Assembly (NCBI RefSeq): GCF_958979055.1 | Contig: NC_084899.1 | Span: forward strand, 2,430,501-2,494,500 | Source: Alnus glutinosa | Taxonomy: Eukaryota; Streptophyta; Magnoliopsida; Fagales; Betulaceae | DNA length: 64,000 nt | Direction: 5' to 3' | Part shown: one piece after another, positions 20,724 to 32,290 of the stretch | How the letters are laid out: the number at the start of each line of letters is the position of its first letter | How positions within the stretch are numbered: position 1 is the first letter of the stretch | Position numbers and translations under genes: made by a program | Notes under the pieces: model-generated | Database searches by the model: none | What the model saw: the letters and a program-made list of their open reading frames with translations, nothing else | Told to the model about the DNA's origin: nothing

Positions 20724-22066
20724 TCGGGGTGAGCAGGAACCGCTCGTATCCGTGAAACCGACCTGACCCGGTCCGATTCGAACCGACCCGTGAAGAACGG
20801 ATATAATGCATTGTTTTAAAATTGCGGATCTTGGATCACATAATTCATAATTTTTGAGGCGGGTTGCGGTATTAATATTTTTTCCACCCGCATAATCACC
20901 CCGCCTCGCATTCCCTCTTTACTCAGTTTTTCAGATTTCCCCCAAAAAAACCCCAAGACTAAGAGTCACGACTCATGACTCACAACAAGAAACCCTCAAA
21001 CCAGAGCGGCGCATCCCATCCATTTGAAGATCAAGCGTGATTCACAGATTCTTTTCAATTCCGGTCAATTATTTAATTTTTTATACAATTTAGGGTTTGA
21101 AATCAAATAGGTTCTTCACTCTTTAAAACTGTGACCGTCGGTCATCACTCATCTTCAACCCAATTTGTGCATCGACTCCTATGTACTGAAGAAATCTTCG
21201 CTCTTCAACTTTCACCGCTAGCCGTTGGGTATAAGTAGTTCAATCTCTCTCTCAATCTCTCAAAAACAACTCCTTTTCAAAACTATATTCTCTAATCTCT
21301 ACTCATGAAAAGGCTGAATCTACGGAAGCCAAGCCAACCTAATTTTCAGGAAAAGCCTGCCGCCGAGTCTGTCAAGCCAACCTGATTTCAAGGACAAGCC
21401 TGCTGCCAAGTCAATCGGATTTCAAGGAAAAGTTTGCTGCAAGTCGGGCCTATTTTCCCCTAGACCATGCGCAGCCTGCAACGTCTCTTTTCAAGAAATA
21501 TCTTTGCTAAATGTTGTTGTATTTAGCCATCTTAGATTAAAGGTGTTTTGTTTTGTTTGCTATAAATCAAATACTGAATATGAAGTCCGTAAGACATTTT
21601 CACTGCAAAATCAATTTAAGTTGTCTTCTTAATAAGGCACACGTTCCCTTTTCTTCTCAAGGCTTGTTCTAGAATTTTCTCGCTTGGGTTGTGCAAACAG
21701 GTTCATACCCTTGTTGTGAAATTTGGGTTGGATTTGGATTTGCATGTGGTTAATGGATTGGTGAGGGGTTACTCTGTTTCGAGTAGTTTAGGGATGCCTA
21801 GATGGTGTTTGAGGAATATCCTGAGAGGAATTGAGTATTTGGACCCATAAAGTTTTTTGGGCCCATAAAATTTTTTGGTTTAAAAAAAAAACAACAAAAA
21901 GAATACCCAAACCCGCATAACTCGCCCCCTATCCGTGCTAAATGCGGCCCATCGGATTGACCAATCACTATGCGGGTTGCAGATCCCGATTTTCAAACCC
22001 ATTCATTGCGAGGCGAATTGTAGAAAACATGTAAATCCGGCTCAATCCAGCCCACGCCTACCCCTA
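20724..22066. mobile_element. Non-autonomous hAT-like element carrying a PPR gene fragment
   Basis: Flanked by 8-bp direct repeats CAAATGAG (20716-20723) and CAAATGAT (22067-22074), seven of eight identical. The outer ends TCGGGGTGA and (reverse complement) TAGGGGTAG form a short imperfect inverted repeat, followed by subterminal GACCCG/CGGGTT-type motifs at both ends. No transposase was seen. The interior includes a pentatricopeptide-repeat gene scrap at 21658-21835. The class assignment rests on the 8-bp duplication and the end style. Confidence 0.65.
21658..21835 (+). pseudogene. PPR (PCMP-type) protein fragment inside the hAT-like element
   Basis: A plus-strand frame reads KACSRIFSLGLCKQVH, then TLVVKFGLDLDLHVVNGLVRGYS. 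This is the GKQVH...VVK.GLD.D..V.N.LV..Y pattern of plant PLS-class pentatricopeptide proteins. Downstream the match needs a frame change and passes a stop (the expected D-A-R-M-VFEE segment). Too short and broken to be functional; probably a captured gene fragment. Confidence 0.7.
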
Positions 22067-22204
22067 CAAATGATTAGTAAATAAGATATAAATAGAATCA
22101 AGTATGGAAGTGAAGGATGTGTAGCCATATGCCCAAAGGTTTCTCAAGTCGGCACAGATTTCCAAAAAAGAGAGAACAGATTTAAAGTCGCGCAGCTTTC
22201 AGAC

Positions 22205-23086
22205 AGGCTTGGCAATTCGGGTCCACGAGTCGGGTTCGTGTCAACCCGGCCAACCCGATTATTAATCAGGTTGAGTTCTTAAACCCGAACACGACCCTAT
22301 TTTCAAACGAGTTACCTGAACACGACCCGGGTAACCCGTGAAGAAGAAGAACTAAAGAAGGCAAGAAGCGTGGCCGAGCCCATTGCTAGCCCAACGCTCA
22401 GTGATTAAGGCACTGCTCATCGTCCTCGTTGAGCTTTTCCTCATGGGCTTCCTCTACATCTGCTTGTGTTGATTCTGCGCAAACTCTACCGCCGAGTCAC
22501 CGCCTCTTTCTCCTCGAATTTGTTGAGAGCCTGAGACAAATCGCGCAGTCAATCTAGTACCGGCAATGCTCGAATCATCAGCGAGTCCACTCCTTTGCAC
22601 AGGTTCGACCTGGTTGGAAGATCCGACAGTAGAGAAGAGTCAGAAGACGTTTAACCTGGAGGAGGGGTCTGGAAGATCGACAGTCGAAGACCATGACTCG
22701 TGTATAGAGGTGACTCAGGAGTCAGGGGGCGTGGTTGCGTGAAATGAAACGATGAAAGAAAGGGAAAGCTAAAAAGAAAAAGGGATGCGGGTGCGGGTCG
22801 TGTGGCTAGCCGGGCTAGGTTTTTTATTTTTATTTTTTATTTATATATATATATATATATAATAATTAACGGGTTTATAATTGGGTTGACCCAATTATGA
22901 CCCGAAACCGATTACTCTAAACCTAAACCCTGTATTTTCGTGTCGTGTTCGTGCCAAGTTCACGGGTCGTGTCAAAAATTGCCAACCCAATTATGACCCG
23001 AAACCGATTACTCTAAACCTAAACCCTGTATTTTCGTGTCGTGTTCGTGCCAAGTTCACGGGTCGTGTCAAAAATTGCCAACCCTA
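22205..23086. mobile_element. Second hAT-like non-autonomous element
   Basis: Bounded by perfect 8-bp direct repeats CTTTCAGA (22197-22204 and 23087-23094). The terminal inverted repeats CAGGCTTGGCAATT and TAGGGTTGGCAATT differ at two of 14 positions. Subterminal regions are rich in ACCCG/CGGGT motifs. The interior (22330-22800) has a GC-richer composition that could derive from a gene, but I recognise no protein. No transposase. Confidence 0.82.
22890..23081. repeat. Perfect 96-bp tandem duplication at the hAT-like element right end
   Basis: The block starting CCCAATTATGACCCGAAACC occurs twice in direct succession (22890-22985, 22986-23081) with no difference found by eye. It duplicates the subterminal region. 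Confidence 0.9.
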
Positions 23087-23259
23087 CTTTCAGAGTTTGT
23101 TATCATAGTTAAACGTTACGTTTAAAAACATTAGTTAAACAATACGTTTTGGAGAAAAAAGAAACAATGATTGCGTCGTCTTCAACCTTCCCTTCTTCTA
23201 CCTTTAATTTCCTTGGACCTAGTTATTACATAACGTCGGAAACAATCGTAGAAAGAAAA

Positions 23260-24230
23260 TCACAAGCTTATATACAAAATAAAGCCCTACTCTTTTTCTC
23301 GGGAATAAGAAAATAAGTTTGTAGAGAACACTAACCCGCTGAGCAACAGTGTCGCCCACATTGACAAAATACCGCCTGAAAATACAAAAGTAGTATCTCA
23401 ATGAATCATCAATTCTAACTAACATTACCAAAAGGCAAGCACATCTGCAATAATACTCCAAGTCTTAGGTAATCAGTCTAAACTGTTAGCGTTGGTTTAG
23501 CGTAAGTCCGTTGGTCAACTCGTTGTTACAAGAATATTTAGGGTGGTCCCGACATGGTCCAATTAAAATTTAAAACTGATTATTGGAAACTTAGAGTCTA
23601 TATATATATATATATATAACACATCAAAATCACATGTAGGTATGTTTAGAAACAAGAATAAAATAAGATTTTATTTTACTTTTTTTAAATTTGTCACAAA
23701 AAATCAAACTATTCAAATATATTTTTCAACTTTATTTACCTTGAAATTTGTACACTAAATTATAGTTAAATTCAAATTTAAAAAATTCAAAACCCAATCA
23801 AATTCTAAATAATTTCACGAACAACAAAAATCTATTAAAATTTGGCTAAGCTGAGCTGAGTTCCTCGATTCTCGGAACTCCAAAGTTACTGAAAGCTTTC
23901 TTTTCCTTCATTTTCGCTTTCTCATCCGCCAAACGGAAGATTAGTCAACAAATTTAAGAGAAGAGATAATAATTTAATTGAATGATGGATTATGTACTCC
24001 AGGAAACGATGACGTACAGGGAGATCAGAAATATAATCAGACAAATGAGGAACGTCTTCGAGAACATAACCGGCCGAACCTGTCACGACCTTCCGCTTAA
24101 AACCATTGGAGGCTTCCATCACGACCGGCAAATACCCGTTTCTCGGACCCGAGACGAAACTCACGGAGCGGTTTCAGGAACTCGAAGAATTTCTAGAAGA
24201 ATCAAGGGAGCAAAGGTTTATCGGAGGAGG
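23260..24230 (-). pseudogene. PFK 5' fragment (third copy: exon 1, exon 3, introns; exon 2 lost)
   Basis: The minus strand aligns to the PFK 5' end. 24018-24119 equals exon 1 (34 codons with one Pro-to-Ser change, ...DYISDLP) with its GTACGT donor. 23336-23375 equals exon 3 with both splice sites. The segment that should hold exon 2 is replaced by about 130 bp of unrelated sequence (about 23448-23590). Exons 4-13 are absent. The homology stops near where the copia element sits in copy A intron 3. An upstream in-frame ATG region is shared with copy B but has a stop. Transcription could at most give a short 5' transcript. Confidence 0.85.
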
Positions 24231-24274
24231 AATTGGACGAGCATGAACAGAGTCCATCCAATGGGAAAGGTGTT

Positions 24275-24680
24275 AGAGCACTAGCAGCAGATTTTCAACC
24301 ATTTTCTCTATATTTAGGGAACAAAACTACTTTTTGCTTTCCTATAAAAAAATACCCCACAATAGATTCCCTTACTTTTCTCTATATCAATTAAATATTA
24401 TTTTTTTACTCTTATTTTATTATTTTTCTCTCTTTTCTACTTTTTCTCTCTTCCCTATATCAATTAATTATACTTCTTTTTTATTAAAATAATACATAGG
24501 GAATGAATAGTAGACATGTATACATAGGAAATCACTATTCATTTCCAACTCCCTCATCTAAATATAGGGCATTTGCTGTGGGAGGTTTTTTAATTTTTTC
24601 ATGAAATTTTCCCTAAATATAGGGAAGGGAACCAATATAGGGAAGGGAACCAATATAGGGTAACTGCTACTAGTGCTTTT
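24275..24680. mobile_element. MITE-like inverted-repeat element
   Basis: Left end AGAGCACTAGCAGCAG pairs with the right end CTGCTACTAGTGCTTT. The interior is AT-rich with repeated CTATATTTAGG-like motifs. It interrupts the PFK-homologous leader after GGTGTT, which continues differently in the other copies. I could not settle the target duplication. Confidence 0.6.
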
Positions 24681-25929
24681 ATGGCTGATCCATACATGTT
24701 GACATCCATGGATCCCACGCTGACGAGTAATTATATATGTCATATAAATATTTATTAATTGTCCATCAAATAATAAGGTGATTTTTTAAATTATTATTTG
24801 ATCAATCACATATCCAATTAATTAATATTTATATGACATGTAAATTTACTCTTGAGTGTGTGTACAATATGAGTGTATGCAAATAATATAGCTCTCTATA
24901 TATAAAAATGTGTTATTTATACGCACATTGTACACACATTTATGTTTGGTGTGAGACTCATATATATAGAATAAGAATGTGTTATTTGTACACACTTACA
25001 TTCGGTGTGAAACACCAATGACGGATTTAAGGGGGGGCTGGGGGTGGCCATGCCCCCCCCCCCCCCCCCCCCTCAATTCCAAAAAAAGAAAAATAAAAAT
25101 GTAGGTAAAATATAAAAATTATAAGATATAATATATATATATATATTAGCCTATTAACTCCTACTAAATTTTTTTTTTTTGCCCTTAGCCTCTGCCCATA
25201 AGAACTTTTGGCTCCATCTTTGGTGAAACCTGTGCATGTGAGATCCATATATGTACAAAAAAGTGGGTACAAATATCATTTACCTATAAGATGTATCCCA
25301 CATGTATGGATCTCACACAAAATATATATATATATTGCAAAGGCGGGTTGTTTGTGACCCTTAAATAATGCATTTGGATCCTCTCCATTTCAAATGGAGA
25401 TGATTCTCTCTAGTTAGTGGATTTTTAGGGGTATAATTGCCTTTTCATATTTTGACTTATCACATCATAATATGCTAAAATTAGAATTGGATCTAATAAT
25501 GTGTATGACATTTATTATATTTAAAAATTGATGTTACAGTTCATGCAATATTTATCATATTCATGTAATATTTATCCTGTCAATCACTAAAATATAAATT
25601 ATTATAGGAAATATAGTACTTATTTCTATAAAATATAGATTGTTACCTGAATTTGTAACAGATTATACCAAAAGTCAATACTCCAAACATTTTTCTTTTT
25701 AAAGATATTCGATAAGTAAAAAACAGGTTGCATTAGAGACAAATGCAATCTTAAAATCAATTTAAGAGGCTATAACTTTGTTCTAATAGTAATAAATTTT
25801 TTAAAAATAAATATTAATTTGAATATGTGATTGTAAACCAAGCCCATTTTAGAGTTTGTGAGCTATATGGATTCTATTTTATATTAAAATTTAAGACTTT
25901 TTACTATCTTTATCTCCAATGGTCCATTA
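24681..25929. other. AT-rich spacer with small repeats; end of unit A
   Basis: Contains repeated GTGTTATTTRTACRCAC motifs (24910-25010), a long C homopolymer at 25055-25072, and, from about 25340, the PFK upstream flank that matches 31950-32290. No gene. The C run may be inexact. Confidence 0.5.
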
Positions 25930-28900
25930 ATTATTTAATAGTAAGTTTCTTAAAAGAGTAAAAGTTATCTCCAAGTAGTTTACTTATATTAGGAGTTTAT
26001 CTTAGAATAGAGGTAAAATTCATCTATTATTCTATATATTTGTAATTCTCTTATTGATATGCGTGAGTGATTAATAAAAAATAAGAAGAATTAATCCCAA
26101 CCCTTGTGTTTGAAAAGGTCTAAGTTCCCCTATAATCTAAAATCTAGGTTATGCCCATGTCAAGCAAGGATGGGATTTGAATCACGATGTCGTCATCATC
26201 ATCGGCAGATAGACACACAGCTCCATTAGGACATGATTTCCAAGCTAGGAAACGTTTAGGTCTACAATAACACAAATCACCAGCAGCAGCAGCATACGAA
26301 ATTCCTTAAAAATCAATGGTTTAAGCAAATCATATTATTAGCATATCTAAATTTTGATCAAGTGGGATAACATTTCCACACAAATCTCATGGAATTGGAA
26401 GGCCCATAATTAAACAGCCAAATATCACTTACAATAGAATAAGAGTGGGCACGAACAGCTACTAATCTTTTAACTGTAGGCTACAACAATGGCAGTAACC
26501 ATACACGGAATTACATATGGCTGACTTCTTTCTTCACAGCATTGTCATCCGAATCTTTCTCCTCGTCCAAAATCTGGGTTGGTGGTTCTTCCTCTCTCTT
26601 GTCTTCAATAACATCTTTAGCGCTCAAGAAGCTCGGCTGATTCGTCGAAGACAGAAGCCTAGCCCACATTCTATCAGTTATCACAACATTGTTCTGTCTC
26701 TCAATAATCCGCTGGAAACCAAAAATCCAGTGTTAGGAGAAAGTAAACCGTTACTGGCATGAAAAGAATGTTGCAGTGCTATAATATTCAACAGGTTAGA
26801 TTTTATTGTTCTCATACTGGAGAGGGAGAGAGAGGAATTGCAAGTCATTTCATGCTTGTCGTATTGAAAAATCAAAGGTTCCACCAGTTTCAGTTATTTT
26901 ACTACAGAAATAATCACCTCACCATAACAAAAAACTAAAAATTTAAAACAATTATTTAATTTAATATCAATGAACATACAGTATGTCTTACACATTTTCT
27001 AGGAAATAAATTTCAAGATCACAAAATCGTAAACTAAAGTATCATTCAAAAGAAATGTTATGTAAAATAATCAAATTAGAAGTTATCAGAATAGGAAACA
27101 ACATCGGATATTTAAGCAAAGGGCACACTCACATCGAAGGGTATATAAGAATGTCTTCCATTGACAGGTCCAACTGTAAAACCCGTATAACCTGCCATTG
27201 CTCCATGAACAGCACTTTGAGCAAGAAGCGTGCAATATACATTGTCAGAGGCATTGCTTGGAACAGCTCGGATCATATAAGTAGGATCTGCCAAACATGC
27301 AAAACTTGATTATAATAGGAGAGAGTATTCTATATATATATTACTGATCTATACAGCATAAGCAACACAATATGTATATCAGAGCTTATTACTAACCTAT
27401 ATATTTGAGGTTCAAGACCATCTTATTTGAGGAAAAATGATCCTGCAAAAACAGTAATATCACATTAATCAGAGTGAAGATAAACAATAATATCCAGGGG
27501 AAAAAAAACCATACGTGACATTAAGGCAAGACCATTCACTCTAGCATCCACACCTTAATTTTCTGCGATATCCAAAGCCCAACATCAGGGAGAAGCTTGT
27601 TTCCTGAAGCATCCTGCTTATCCATAGAATGAATGCTCTCAGTAAGTAAATCCTGTCCCGCGCCTTCAGCTATGACAAGAACAAAGTGCCCATTTTCTCT
27701 GAGTCGTTTCTCTATGTATTCGAAAAGTCCACCTGGACCTTCAAGATAAAAGGGTGACTCAGGAATCAAGCAACAGTCCACATCTCGGCTAGCAAGAGTA
27801 GCATACATCGCAATAAACCCTGCACCAAAGCAATGTAAAGTTAGCAGAGTCAAATGACATCGGAAACAAATTGGGTCATTCTGTCAAGAAAGGGAAATAC
27901 ACACTTCAAGTCCAGGCAAGGACACCATGAAATGATTGGGGAAGAAAAGGAAAAAAACTAAGATTTGACCACCAGGGAAGAGTAAACTGAGAGTCCCAAT
28001 CACTTATTATTTTATGCTCAAAAGTATTTTAAAATCTTGCAATTTACCATCTTAACAAAAATTAACAAACCCATACACATAATTGCATTGAACTTTAACA
28101 AATTTAATAGGAATATTAAAACTAAAATAACCAAATTAATTATTACATCTGAAAAATATAACTTGACCAAATTAAACCCTAAAGATTGGTGGACGTGAAG
28201 ACTACTCTAATTACGTAGATTAACAGAAATTTTTTTTTTTCATAAGTTAAGTATAACTTACCACTGTAGCGACCCATCAACTTCACAACCCCAATACCAT
28301 TCTCAAAACTTCCAGCTTCAACATGTGCTGCATTAATAGCACGCTGAGCCTCCTCAACAGCGGTGTCAAAGCCGAAGGACTTGTCAATAACCTGCATAAG
28401 CAAGAAATAGCATGCAGTCAAAACAAAGTGCTCAGATAATCAAGCATTATATTTGATAGTGAAAGTCCAGTAGGTAGGGAACACCCAAGAGACATACTGG
28501 AATGTCGTTATCAATGGTTTTGGGGATTCCAGCGACTGCAACTTGGAGACCACGCCTTCTGATTTCCTGCATGAGTTAACAATAACTTGCATAAGGTAAT
28601 GGCAATCAGTTTTTTACATATTTCAATAGATAAGACACCTTCACCAATTTTTTTTTTTTTTTTTTTTGGGGGGGGGGGGGGGGTGGGGGGGGCTTAAAAG
28701 GCAAGATCTCAAACGATAGGACATTTATCGATTAGCATTTCTAAAAACATTAAATACCTCGAATATGACAGAGGCCCCTCTTTGAGTTCCATCTCCTCCA
28801 ATAATATAAACCTGAGATCCAGAGGATTATAAATCAAATGCCCATGAATTGAGAGGATGGTCTTGGTCAGGATAAATGCATATAACAAAATCTTTCAAGT

Positions 28901-31900
28901 GATGAACAAACTGGACTAAAGACATTATATATACCTGGTTTATTCCCCGATCTTGAATGCTGTCAACTATCTTTGAGGTATCATGGCCACCTCGTGAGGA
29001 CCCAATGATGGTTCCACCACGTTTATGGATATCATTCACAACCTTAGGTGTTAAAGTAATTGTATTTTTAGCATAGAAACCCCTGTATCCTCCCTAAAGA
29101 TTCCATCAACTTCATTAATCATTGATTCCAACAAATTATCCAGTACAAAAAATAAATTGATACATAATTCAAATGCTTCAAATGCTCTCAACAACTAAGG
29201 CAAAATGAAAGAAAGGGGAAAAAGTAAAGAACTAGCAATTGACATGATTTCCAAATTCAAATGTCTTCCAGGCCAGGGTTAAAGTCAAATGGGAAAGGAG
29301 TAGGCCACCACATTTTTGTCAATTCAACGTTTTTTTATGGTTTTTATTTATCTATTTGTTTTTGGTTAGGAAAATCAGCAAGTTAACCCAGATGGCAAAG
29401 ATGCGCTACACCAGCAGGGCATTACATCGACCTGTGCCATTAATGTCCCAATGAATTTTTAAAACTTGACCGTCTTTAACAAATATCCTGGTTCCTGTCC
29501 ACTTTCTAGATAGAGCCGTGATTGATTATATTTTAGTGCAAAAAAGCCATCAGGTCCATTAAGAGAGAACAATGCAAATAATGCTTGCATTAGCAGTTCT
29601 GCCAGTTCCCTTAGCATTACGTATGCCTAAACACCCTTTTAGAAAGGAAAAAAGAAAGCCCTACATACTTGGCTAAATGGAAAAGAGGAGATAGATGTCC
29701 AGCTGAAAAGATGCATAACACTCAATTTTTAATCAAGGAAAGCATAGGTGTTTCGGATTTCGTTTTTATTCTTGTGAATGCAAACAACACGGAAGGTATT
29801 TATTTAACCTATCCTCTGGGATGTTTCCATTCTGAGTGATCACATATTCTTTCCATTACTTCTCTTCTCTCCTCCTCAGTGTGTGACAGTCAGTATGTGA
29901 CAGTTGGTTTTCTTCTTTCTTTCTGTTTTGTTGGGGGAAAGGGGGTTTCAATGAGATATAGGAGTAGAGATTTTAATAATTACTTACTTCAATTCCCAGA
30001 ACTTTCTTTACGCCATACATATGGTACAAGCCACATACAATCTCCCTGATCACTGTGTTGAGTCCAGGACAAAGACCCCCACATGTCACAATACAAGCAA
30101 GAACATCATCTGGCTCAAAATACACCTGAACAACATATAACAACATACATAAATGACAAGGATTTGGTTTTCCATTACTTCAACCCACTCATGAAAGCAC
30201 CCAAAATACATACCCTTTGACGGGGTCCAGCACGTCGAAAATGTATACCTCTTGGACTATCTTTGTGAACTACAATCTACAACAGCAAAAGAGCAAAAAA
30301 AAAATGCATGAAATGAAAATCTAGACTTCTAGTTCATCAAAAAAGAGTGGTAATCAAAGATGCATCCTACAACAATTGCCTTCCCACGCATTCAGATCCG
30401 AGGGAACCCACACCTGCCCTTGGGGTTGGGGATGCAGGCACCTACTTATAAGAGAAGTTTAACCATTAGGAAAACTCCTTTCGTACCACCTACCCATACC
30501 CATAAAGTAGTAACATAAGTAATCCATCTACGCATGCCCTCTTCATGTCAATTTTACTCTGAATCATAAACTACGAAGCCAAGAACATAATCAATTGCAT
30601 TATCTCTCCTCTTTCCTGATAATCACAAGCTTATATACAAAATAAAGCCCTTCTGTTTTTCTCAGGAATAAGAAAATAAGTTTGAACAGAACACTAACCC
30701 GCTGAGCAACAGTGTCGTCCACATTGACAAAATACTGCCTGAAAATACAAAAGTAGTATCTCAATGAATCATCAATTCTAACCAACATTACCAAAAGGCA
30801 AGCACAGCAAATTTCATCAATCCATCGAAGCGCGTGAGCGAAGGTGAACTCACTTAACAACCGAGTATGCAGGATTGTCTTGCAAAGGATTCGTATAGGT
30901 CTGTCAGGAAAATCAAAATGCTAAATAAGAAAAAATATATATAAACGCATCAAAATTACTAAATAACCAGACTAAAAATCAACATAATCGCCAAAATAAT
31001 TCATTTTAAAAAGCAAAGCTTAACGCCATAATTGTAGTGAAAACAAAAAGAAAGAAAATCAAACAGAACGATTTCCTAGGATTGAAAATAACAGAGGTCT
31101 CAGCTTCACATTCAATCCCAATCAAATTCTAAATAATTTAACGAACAAAACAAATCTATCAAAATTTGGGTAAGCTGAGCTGAGTTCCTCGATTCTCGGA
31201 ACTCAAAAGTTACTGAAGGCTTTCTTTTCCTTCCTTTTCGCTTTCTCATCCGCCAAACGGAAGATTAGTCAACAAATTTCAGAGAAGAGATAATATTAAT
31301 AATTTAAATGATGATGAATTATGTAATCTAGGAAACGACGACGTACATGGAGATCAGGAATATAATCAGACAAATGAGGAACGTCTTCGAGAACATAACC
31401 GGCCGAACCGGTCACGACCTTCTTCTTACAACCGTTGGAGGCTTCCATCACGACCGGCGAATACCCGTTTCTCAGACCCGAGACGACACTCACGGAGCGG
31501 TTTTTGGAACTCGAAGAACTTTTAGAAGAATCAAGGGAGCAAAGGTTTAAAGGAGAAGGAATTGGACGAGCATGAGCGGAGTCCATCAAATGGTAAAGGT
31601 GTTCTGAGTGGTCGAAGAAGAAGAAGAACCGAATGCCATATTTGAAGGCGAAACGGAGTTTGACCAAACGGCAAAAAAGTCCACGAGACGGTCGTCAAAG
31701 TAAGATACCAGAATCTAGAAACGCCGAACGCTGAGTTTGTGCGCTCTGGTTTTTGAGATCGAAAAGTAAAACCGGTGGCTTTTTCTCTATTCCCCCTTTT
31801 TGGTTCTTGTGCACAAAAAATAAAATAGTTTTTTTTTTTTTTTTTTTTAAATCAAAAATAAAATAGTATTTAAAAAAAAAGGGTGATGCTCACGCTTAAA

Positions 31901-32290
31901 AGAACTATTATGGAAATGACGTGGGTGGCAAGCGCATTATTATGCTGGTTGTCCGTGACCCTTAAATAATTGAGCAGTTATTTCTTTTATAAATAAATAG
32001 TGAAAATGACATTATTGATTTCCCACATCATCGTATATTAAAATTGGGATGGGGACCTAACAAGGTATATGACACTTGTAATATTTATAAAATGATGTTG
32101 TAATTTAAGTGATATTTATTATGTTCATGTAATATTCATTATTATAAAATATGTAACACATTTTTATAAAATATAGATTGTTATCTGAATTTGTAAGAGA
32201 TTATACCAAAAGTCAATATTAATTTGAATTATATGATTGTAAACCAAGCCCCTTTTAGAGTTTATGGGCTATATGTATTCTATCTCCTAT
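25930..32290. repeat. Tandem duplication unit B
   Basis: Second copy of the PFK unit. It includes 3' flank matching 7200-8050, the full gene, and 5' flank matching 25340-25900. It lacks the copia element and the two MITEs found in unit A, so it preserves the pre-insertion state. Confidence 0.72.
26511..31448 (-). CDS. PFK: ATP-dependent 6-phosphofructokinase, copy B (intact; plant PFK3-like)
   Basis: Thirteen minus-strand exons: 31347-31448, 30854-30900, 30699-30738, 30214-30276, 29988-30125, 28935-29093, 28758-28811, 28498-28566, 28262-28391, 27554-27819, 27397-27442, 27133-27287 and 26511-26711, all GT-AG. They give 489 aa, the usual plant cytosolic PFK length. Motifs: [13 protein letters not shown] (14-26), GGLCPG (100-105), GGDGTQ (188-193; the Gly form specifies ATP rather than PPi), PKTIDNDIP (216-224, catalytic Asp region), MGRYSG (263-268, substrate binding), AEGAGQD (318-324) and the NQPSF region in the last exon. 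It commits fructose 6-phosphate to glycolysis in the cytosol. An upstream in-frame ATG (MDSAHARP...) could add about 50 residues; I chose the ATG where family similarity begins. Gly-Ile-Glu replaces Gly-Ile-Asp at the exon 5 end; otherwise clean. Confidence 0.95.

Larger units (their letters stand above)
7150..25900. repeat. Tandem duplication unit A (expanded by later insertions)
   Basis: The left edge near 7200-7330 matches 25970-26100 (both contain a diverged AGGAGTTTATCTTA-type block and TATGCGTCAGT/TATGCGTGAGT). The right edge at about 25340-25900 matches 31950-32290 (shared blocks such as AAAATATAGATTGTTA and GATTATACCAAAAGTCAATA). The simplest reading is a head-to-tail duplication of a roughly 6.3-kb unit that holds one PFK gene with flanks. 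This copy later gained the copia element, LINE and hAT-like elements, MITEs and a partial re-duplication of the PFK 5' end. Boundaries are approximate. Confidence 0.7.

Noticed and set aside
25055..25072. Poly-C run as a possible structured element
   Set aside because: A plain homopolymer in a decayed repeat; its length may be a sequencing artefact.
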